Assembly (NCBI GenBank): GCA_030141605.1
Contig: JAQGDQ010000561.1
Span: 1 to 64,000 of the forward strand
Origin: Tubiluchus corallicola
Lineage: Eukaryota > Priapulida > Priapulimorpha > Priapulimorphida > Tubiluchidae
Reading direction: 5' to 3'
DNA: 64,000 bases
Below, in pieces: positions 58,451 to 64,000 of the stretch (positions are counted from its first letter, which is position 1; every line of letters begins with the position of its first letter). The translations under genes were made by a program, and so were the position numbers. A model generated the notes under the pieces. It searched no databases. It saw nothing but the letters and a program-made list of their open reading frames with translations, and was not told where the DNA came from.

Positions 58451-59261
58451 CGATCAGAGCGAAATTGATCGATTTCAAACTTGACCTTCGAACAGCGCGA
58501 CGACCAAAAAAACTTGACCTATATGAAAGCATTTCAGAAGAGCTGTTCATACTATACTCTCTTGACGGAAAATCTTCAGGAGTTTAGGAAGAGAAGCCTC
58601 TTTGAAATAGTTATTTCTCGTATTTGTTAATATCTACCATTTCTCCGTAACTGATAGCCATTGAGAAGAGAGATACAGTATTGAAAACAGATTAGCATAA
58701 TATTTCCACCTCAGAATTTCTGTTTGTTTTGGCATTTTGCTTTGTTTTTATTTCTCTGGTTGGTTTGTTGTCTTTACTGCATAATTATTTTGTTCAGCAC
58801 AACAGGAAGGTCTCGTCATTCAATAACCAGCCGTTTTATTTTCATATAACGACTCGCGATGAAAATTCAAATAAATTTCGTCAATCTTTGTACAAAAACA
58901 CATCTGTTGATGGTGAAGCACGTCCGCATCAGTTTGATTAATTCGTGTTAATTTATTCATGATACAGCGCGGAGGTGTTTAATTATTGAGTGTGGGAGGC
59001 TGATGATCTCACCATTGCGCGTACGATCTATCCTCCACCTTTTCCTCACCTTTCGTGGGGTCTGTTTACAACAAGCCTCGGGGCTGTGTTATGTTTGTTC
59101 TGATGTTCACATACCGCTAATTCCAAACGCATGAGTGTGGAGTGGACTATAACGGAAGTCGGACAGTCATTTCGACAGTTTGTCAGTGTAAAACTGCTGT
59201 AGGGTGCTGAGTCTGGGTTATGTCAAATAAACGTTTTACCATTGTCTAACTAAGTACTTAA

Positions 59262-59721
59262 CCCTTTCAGTCCCAAATTATTTTTTTAATAAGAGGAAAT
59301 TTTTTGGCTTGGTACTTTTGTTCAGTATGTCCATCTTGTTTACACATAATAATTATTTTTTTCTACCTGTGCCCGCGTGCTAAGTATAGCCTGTATCCCA
59401 CGGGATACATTGGGATTCAATATAAGCATAAAATGTGCTTCATTTTGCAACTGTTGATAATTTTTTAAAGTATTCAAGACATTTAGTATGCACGCTATGC
59501 TGATCTGTACAAAGTCGTCTCTAAAGTACTGTACCTTGCGCAGGTTTTTATGCTACGTAGATTTTCTAGTTTACCATTTTATCACCATTTTTGGTCTATT
59601 GTTATTGGCTTAAATCAAAATAACTATTAACAGATCAAATAACTGTCAGTTTTAAAATTTTATTAATTTTAAAGGCAGAAAATGTTCTCGTATCCCACGG
59701 GATACAACGGGTATGAAAGGG
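59262..59721 (+). mobile_element. piggyBac-like MITE, copy 3
   Basis: Same family and orientation as copy 1, between TTAA at 59258-59261 and 59722-59725, in Smaug intron 1. The three copies are near-identical over about 455 bp, which indicates recent activity. Confidence 0.88.
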
Positions 59722-59779
59722 TTAAAGTATTTGAACCAAAGTTGTGGAAAATAAAGAAATGGCACATGTAAAAAAAGTA

Positions 59780-59865
59780 GGACTCAAGATTGACTCTGGA
59801 CTTGAACCAAGGACTTCTGGATTATAAGCGTAGCGCAATGACCACCATACTGTTTTCCCCTATCT
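59780..59865 (-). other. tRNA-like sequence, likely pseudogene or SINE head
   Basis: On the minus strand GGTGGTCATTGCGCTACGC, TTATAATCC and GGTTCAAGTCC resemble D-arm, anticodon loop and T-arm in order. A proper acceptor stem and D-stem are not convincing, so I do not call a tRNA gene. Confidence 0.3.
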
Positions 59866-61109
59866 GTTAAGAAAGACACCTTGCTTCGAAACTGGGCAGG
59901 AATTTAGACTGGTTTCTGTCTTTAAGAAAAAACTTGCTTGGAAATTACGTAATGATAAATGATTTCTCTATGCGTAATATAAGTTATAATATGTTGAGTT
60001 AATATTGACGTAATGTTATAATAATGAGTTGAACGAAAGTTGTAATATGTTGCGTTCGGATGGTAACTGGAAGGGTACGACGCCATCTTTCGAGGCATTC
60101 CGTAGTTTTGCTCGTATGATGCTATTAAGTCTCGTTGGCTGATTGCTGAGATTCCAGTGATTGTTACATTGTTTCTGATCAATGTAAAAGCAGTGCTATA
60201 CAACGGATAGAAGCTGGAAAACTGCAGTGGGGTTATATCTGTGGCACCCAAAAGTGATGGGAGATTTTGAAATTTTTTTAATTCGATTACAATCTTGTTC
60301 TTGTTGTTTGATATCAGATTAATCTGTCGTGAAGCTCACGATTTCTTTATCTTATTTTATATTAGTTCTTAATTATGATCATTAGTCATATTATTACATT
60401 CTCTTTTGTTAAAACATTAAAAATCCCACACAAGAAATTTTAGCTATAAAATAAGTCTATTTCTTTATATAGAGTCTAAACTTTCATCCTTGAACTAGTA
60501 TGCATAACATTTACCTTCACTGAATTGCTGGCTTCCTTGCTTCATGGAAAAAACTTACCTGGTCAGTTGGCTTTCAGAGATCACTGAGTAAGCATGTGAC
60601 TTAAACTGAGAGAGCAATGTATAGTGTTGTTAATGATTTATATAAATAAAGCTCACCTGTATTCTACTTGAATTCTACCTGCATTCTGATGTCTCGGCAA
60701 TTACCTTCACAACTTCTTCCTATAATCTTTTGTAGTAATTTTTTTTATTTTAGCCGTATTTTGGAAACATTGCAGGCACTGAAATATAGCCTATAAACTT
60801 CACTACTCGAAAATTATTTTTTATAGACACGTACATTCATTAACTACTTTATTACTATGTCACACGTCACGTGAAAACGAATAAGAAGCCCCAGTTTGAA
60901 ACACTGTGGTTTGCAATTGTGTGCATTTTGTAAGGTGAGAAAAACGGAAGAAAAAATGCAAGAATTCAGTTTATTTTTGCTAAAACTCTTGCCTTTTAGT
61001 CAGTGTGTAACATGTATATTTTGCTCTCGATTAACTGAATTACAGTTCAATCGCCGATTGTATTGATTTATACGTGATTGTAATCTGGATTAATTCTACT
61101 GGTGTATAT

Positions 61110-61370
61110 TTATATATATATATATATATAAGATTCGAGACTACAGCTTCGACGACGGCACCATTTGCGGCGATCTATACATCAAACGAAAGGTCTCGAT
61201 CTAGTGTCGTGCCATTGGGGGTTTATTTTTCGAATCGGGCCCACCGGGACGAACGGGGGCGGGGGGCGGAAAACCTCCAAAATGGCCATTTTTCGGCCGT
61301 TTTTTGCAAAAGTTGTACGTCTGAGATCTGGAGAACGGGAACAGGCCATGGGTGGTGCTAGTCTGGATTA
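61110..61370. other. GC-rich patch next to a (TA)n run
   Basis: GGGCCCACCGGGACGAACGG and GGGGGGCGGAAAACC sit within otherwise AT-rich intron. TCTGGATTAATTC is repeated at its two borders (61085, 61363). It may be an inserted element with the repeat as a target duplication, or a conserved element. No family is recognised. Confidence 0.4.
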
Positions 61371-62165
61371 ATTCGATTAGTCTATTAGTCGGTTACTCAA
61401 CTAGCTGAACCTGTGGGGTGCAACGTGTGATTGTAGAAAACTGACATAAGATTATGGAAAGTTTTTAGACCTTAGTGAATGGCAGACAGCACCGGGCTGA
61501 TAGTGTGTTGTTCTGTAACGTATTGCCAGATTAACACTTGGAAAAAAGCTGTAGAACTGCGTATTTCCAACACCAGGTGGCGGAAATTCTCCGCGCTCGC
61601 AATTCACGTCTAGCCGCCCACGCATTTTGACTCAGAATAGCAGCAGATGTAGGCCTCCGAAATGCCAGCCCCAAGCTGGTTCATGGCAGCCAGCTCCCGC
61701 GGTTTCTATTTTACATGGCTTCAGACACATTTTGACCAGATGCTGGGCTTCATATGTAACCGATCTGAAGTTGTGGTGGTGGTTACTAATGGAAACCGCA
61801 CTAAATAAACCCGGGCCCTAGAGCATCGAGACCTGGCTGTAAAATAATCGAGCTGTGGCGATGTTGCCGCAGGAGGTAATGCCGCTTTTCTGGATCTCTG
61901 ATTTCTTATTAAACTGGTGTTGTCTAGCTTTTGATGATGACTAGTTGACACGTAGGCTAAATTGGATAAAACACGCTGCATCATTGAGGAAGATTTTCTC
62001 AGCAAGAGCTTTTTTGGTCTAATAAGCGTGGAGATATCATTGTCACATCTCGAGTTTCGTAAAGCACCCTTATTACTTCTGTAAATTGCTGTAGTATGTA
62101 TATATAGTTGTATATATGTACGTACCTTAAAGCATGAGAAAACCCGTCATAAACATAATGCTTAA

Positions 62166-62802
62166 AAAAATCGTCTTGAAATTTCATATCAGCTACATAC
62201 TGCCTTTTTGCGTGCAGGACTTCAGTCGGCAGTCACGCTGTATGAAACATGTAAATTTAAACTCCCGCGATGACCGTTAGACGCAGCCATTTTGACGACA
62301 GGTCATTTGAAACAAGTTTAGATAACATTTTGTAAAGTTTGAAAAAATAATCAGAGCATTCGTAGCGCACACGTCACTAATTGAGTAAAATTTTAAATTA
62401 CTGTATCTTGTCAATAAGATTAGAAATACGTTTTTCGTTAGGGAGGATGAGTCAGCGACATTTTATCAATTGGTGAAAACATTTTAAATAATTTTCTTTT
62501 CTAGTTACATAAGTCTCTCCAGCAGGTAAGCCAAAAGCTAAGTAATATAGATTTGCATGGAAAGTTTTTTGGGACATAATTTAACATCGCCTTTTCTTCC
62601 CCTGATTTACATTGTGCGTATATGACGTCATGTAATGGCACCATCAGAACAGTATATTGCGGGAAATTTAAAATGAAAACAGACAAAAATTCATTTTAAT
62701 GCGACTACGATATATGCATAAAATTGCTGTAAAGTAATGTTTTTAAAGGCTACTTTTTAAGATTTTTCTGAAACCTACTTCAGGTACCCCCTTTCTTGTC
62801 CT
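62166..62802 (+). mobile_element. TTAA-flanked MITE (CCCGCGATG family), copy 3, full length
   Basis: Between TTAA at 62162-62165 and 62803-62806, in Smaug intron 1. Contains the family blocks CCCGCGATGACCGTTAGACG, GACGTCATGTAATGG and GGTACCCC. Non-coding. Confidence 0.82.
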
Positions 62803-62855
62803 TTAAGAATTAACTTTATTCCGTAAAAACGCAAGAAAGCGTCCGTTGTCCAGAA

Positions 62856-63145
62856 TCATCATCATCATACGCTATTGTAGACGCTGGGCAGGCAGAATTC
62901 TAAAATAAAAGAAATCTGCCTTCAGACAGGTAAACGCAGCAGCAATCCAGCAAAAAACTAGACACTGCTATGCCAGTGGCTTGTCAGCACCACTTCCGTA
63001 AGGACAGTGAAATCTGAATATCACATCATCATCATCATCATACGCCTGTCACGTCTATTGTAAACATTGGGCAGGCAGAATTCTAAAATAAAAGAAATCT
63101 GCCTTCAGACAGGTAAACGCAGCAGTAATCCAGCAAAAAATGAGA
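62856..63145. repeat. Dispersed repeat with CATCATCAT head, two tandem copies
   Basis: ATCATCATCATACGC, GGGCAGGCAGAATTCTAAAA and TTCAGACAGGTAAACGCAGC at 62856-62990 and again at 63020-63145, related to 49440..49640. In the Smaug intron. Confidence 0.75.
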
Positions 63146-63728
63146 CTAATAGATAATTAATGGGAAAAGGACATTAGTTTGTCTGGGTTAGTAGCAGGTA
63201 GGTCCCTGCTGTACACAGAGCTTGCTCAGCTTGTTACTGTTTTAAAAACTGTCATTTACGCATGGAAGCTTTTAGCATACGTAGTACAGTAGCTCTCTGT
63301 ATGTCAGAGAAACTTCAAGCGAAAGAGCCTTCGTTACTGCAACAAAAAACCACTTCAAGTGTTTAGCCGTAGTGGACTTTCGGGGCAGAGCAAAACTGCC
63401 GATGTCGTTCACCCCTATAGTGACCGTATTGCCTGCGAAAGTTTTTCAAAGGAATTCTCTTGCGGCATTGTTGAAAAAATTACGCACTGGGAAGTGGAAT
63501 TCGTTTGGTTCCATTGATGCGTTTGAGAGAACCAGATTTGAGTTTTACATTGGGGAGTGTTCGCGCTTTGAAATGGGTCGTGTTATGCTAATGAGTTTGA
63601 ATGTTGACAATAGTTGTTACTAGATTAAAGTGAAATTTTTCGCTTTGCATAGTAAACTCGAGTAGGCCTCCTTGGGATATTATAAAGATTTTGATGGGTT
63701 CGTTTGGTTACAGCCACTCTGGGCTTAA

Positions 63729-64000
63729 AGGAAGACAGGATGATTTTTCATATACTACCCATTTTCAAGTCCGATAAAAAGTACACACTTTAATACAATT
63801 AATGGTGCAAGATCGTTTCTGGTAGTTAAATAATAGATTAAAATCTCAACTAACTTCGGGCGAGACCAAATATTGATGACATCACAAACGAACATAATTT
63901 TCAACAGCAAAAACATTCCACGAGCGTCCTGCACGTGTTTGCGAAAGCGAAAATTGAAGTACAGTGTTACTGTAACATATTCAGTGTTGTTGTACTAAAA
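63729..64000 (+). mobile_element. TTAA-flanked MITE, copy C, cut by the window end
   Basis: TTAA 63725-63728, then AGGAAGACAGGATGATTTTT, with the same body as 12673 onwards (GATGACATCACAAAC, AACATTCCACGAGCG). It runs past 64000. Confidence 0.75.

Larger units (their letters stand above)
57893..62161 (+). other. Smaug intron 1, unannotated parts
   Basis: Apart from the MITEs listed, this is AT-rich with short frames only. A GC-rich patch with an (TA)n lead stands at 61110-61360. No Smaug coding exon is seen. Confidence 0.4.

Noticed and set aside
58281..58550. 89-codon minus-strand frame as transposase remnant
   Set aside because: Part of it is the Tigger-like terminal repeats read as protein; no DDE or DNA-binding motif is visible.
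59780..59865. tRNA gene with TAT anticodon on the minus strand
   Set aside because: T-arm and anticodon loop look plausible but no convincing acceptor or D stem could be paired.
63372..63623. Second Smaug exon at 63372..63623
   Set aside because: The protein (MDFRGRAKLPMSFTPIVTVL) does not resemble the Smaug region expected after the first exon and no matching acceptor in phase 1 is evident.

Overview
This window is nuclear DNA from a metazoan, most likely a marine-type invertebrate. It is AT-rich, its genes are split by GT-AG introns of hundreds to thousands of bases, and it is crowded with MITEs, LINE remnants, a 5S-rRNA-headed SINE and kilobase-scale minisatellites. INCENP, a Smaug/SAMD4 start exon and cut-and-paste MITEs flanked by TA, TTAA and 8-bp duplications show it is animal and not bacterial. 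The phylum cannot be fixed from the sequence. The 5S-like heads resemble lophotrochozoan or other non-insect 5S RNA, but that is a weak clue.

The main gene is INCENP (inner centromere protein, the scaffold of the chromosomal passenger complex) on the minus strand. I assembled 17 coding exons from 45552 (ATG) down to 7268 (TGA). Every intron phase matches and the predicted protein has 1394 residues. It has an N-terminal survivin/borealin-binding (CEN) region, a long low-complexity middle, a conserved [12 protein letters not shown] motif, a charged single-alpha-helix region over four to five exons, and a C-terminal IN-box for Aurora B with a Ser-Ser-Ser version of the TSS motif. One intron uses a GC donor. 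The intron 14043..20165 is almost entirely a 6-kb array of a 28-bp repeat.

Nested in the INCENP intron 20349..27683, on the opposite strand, is a two-exon gene (22831..24216) for a small secreted or GPI-anchored leucine-rich-repeat protein with a mucin-like stalk of 9-residue repeats. Upstream of INCENP, on the plus strand, lies the first coding exon of a Smaug/SAMD4 translational regulator (55387..55600). The rest of that gene lies beyond the window. Its first intron begins with a 24-unit, 67-bp array carrying about two 5'-splice-site consensus sequences per unit.

Layout: 1-1236 TTAA-flanked MITE and unannotated DNA; 1237-4858 54-bp satellite with a 108-bp higher-order part; 4860-7267 intergenic DNA with a TG microsatellite; 7268-45557 INCENP with its TE-rich introns; 45558-55357 intergenic DNA with one clean hAT MITE, repeats and possible promoter sequence; 55358-64000 Smaug first intron with the 67-bp array and several MITEs. 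Most long open frames in the window are by-products of the tandem arrays and are not genes.
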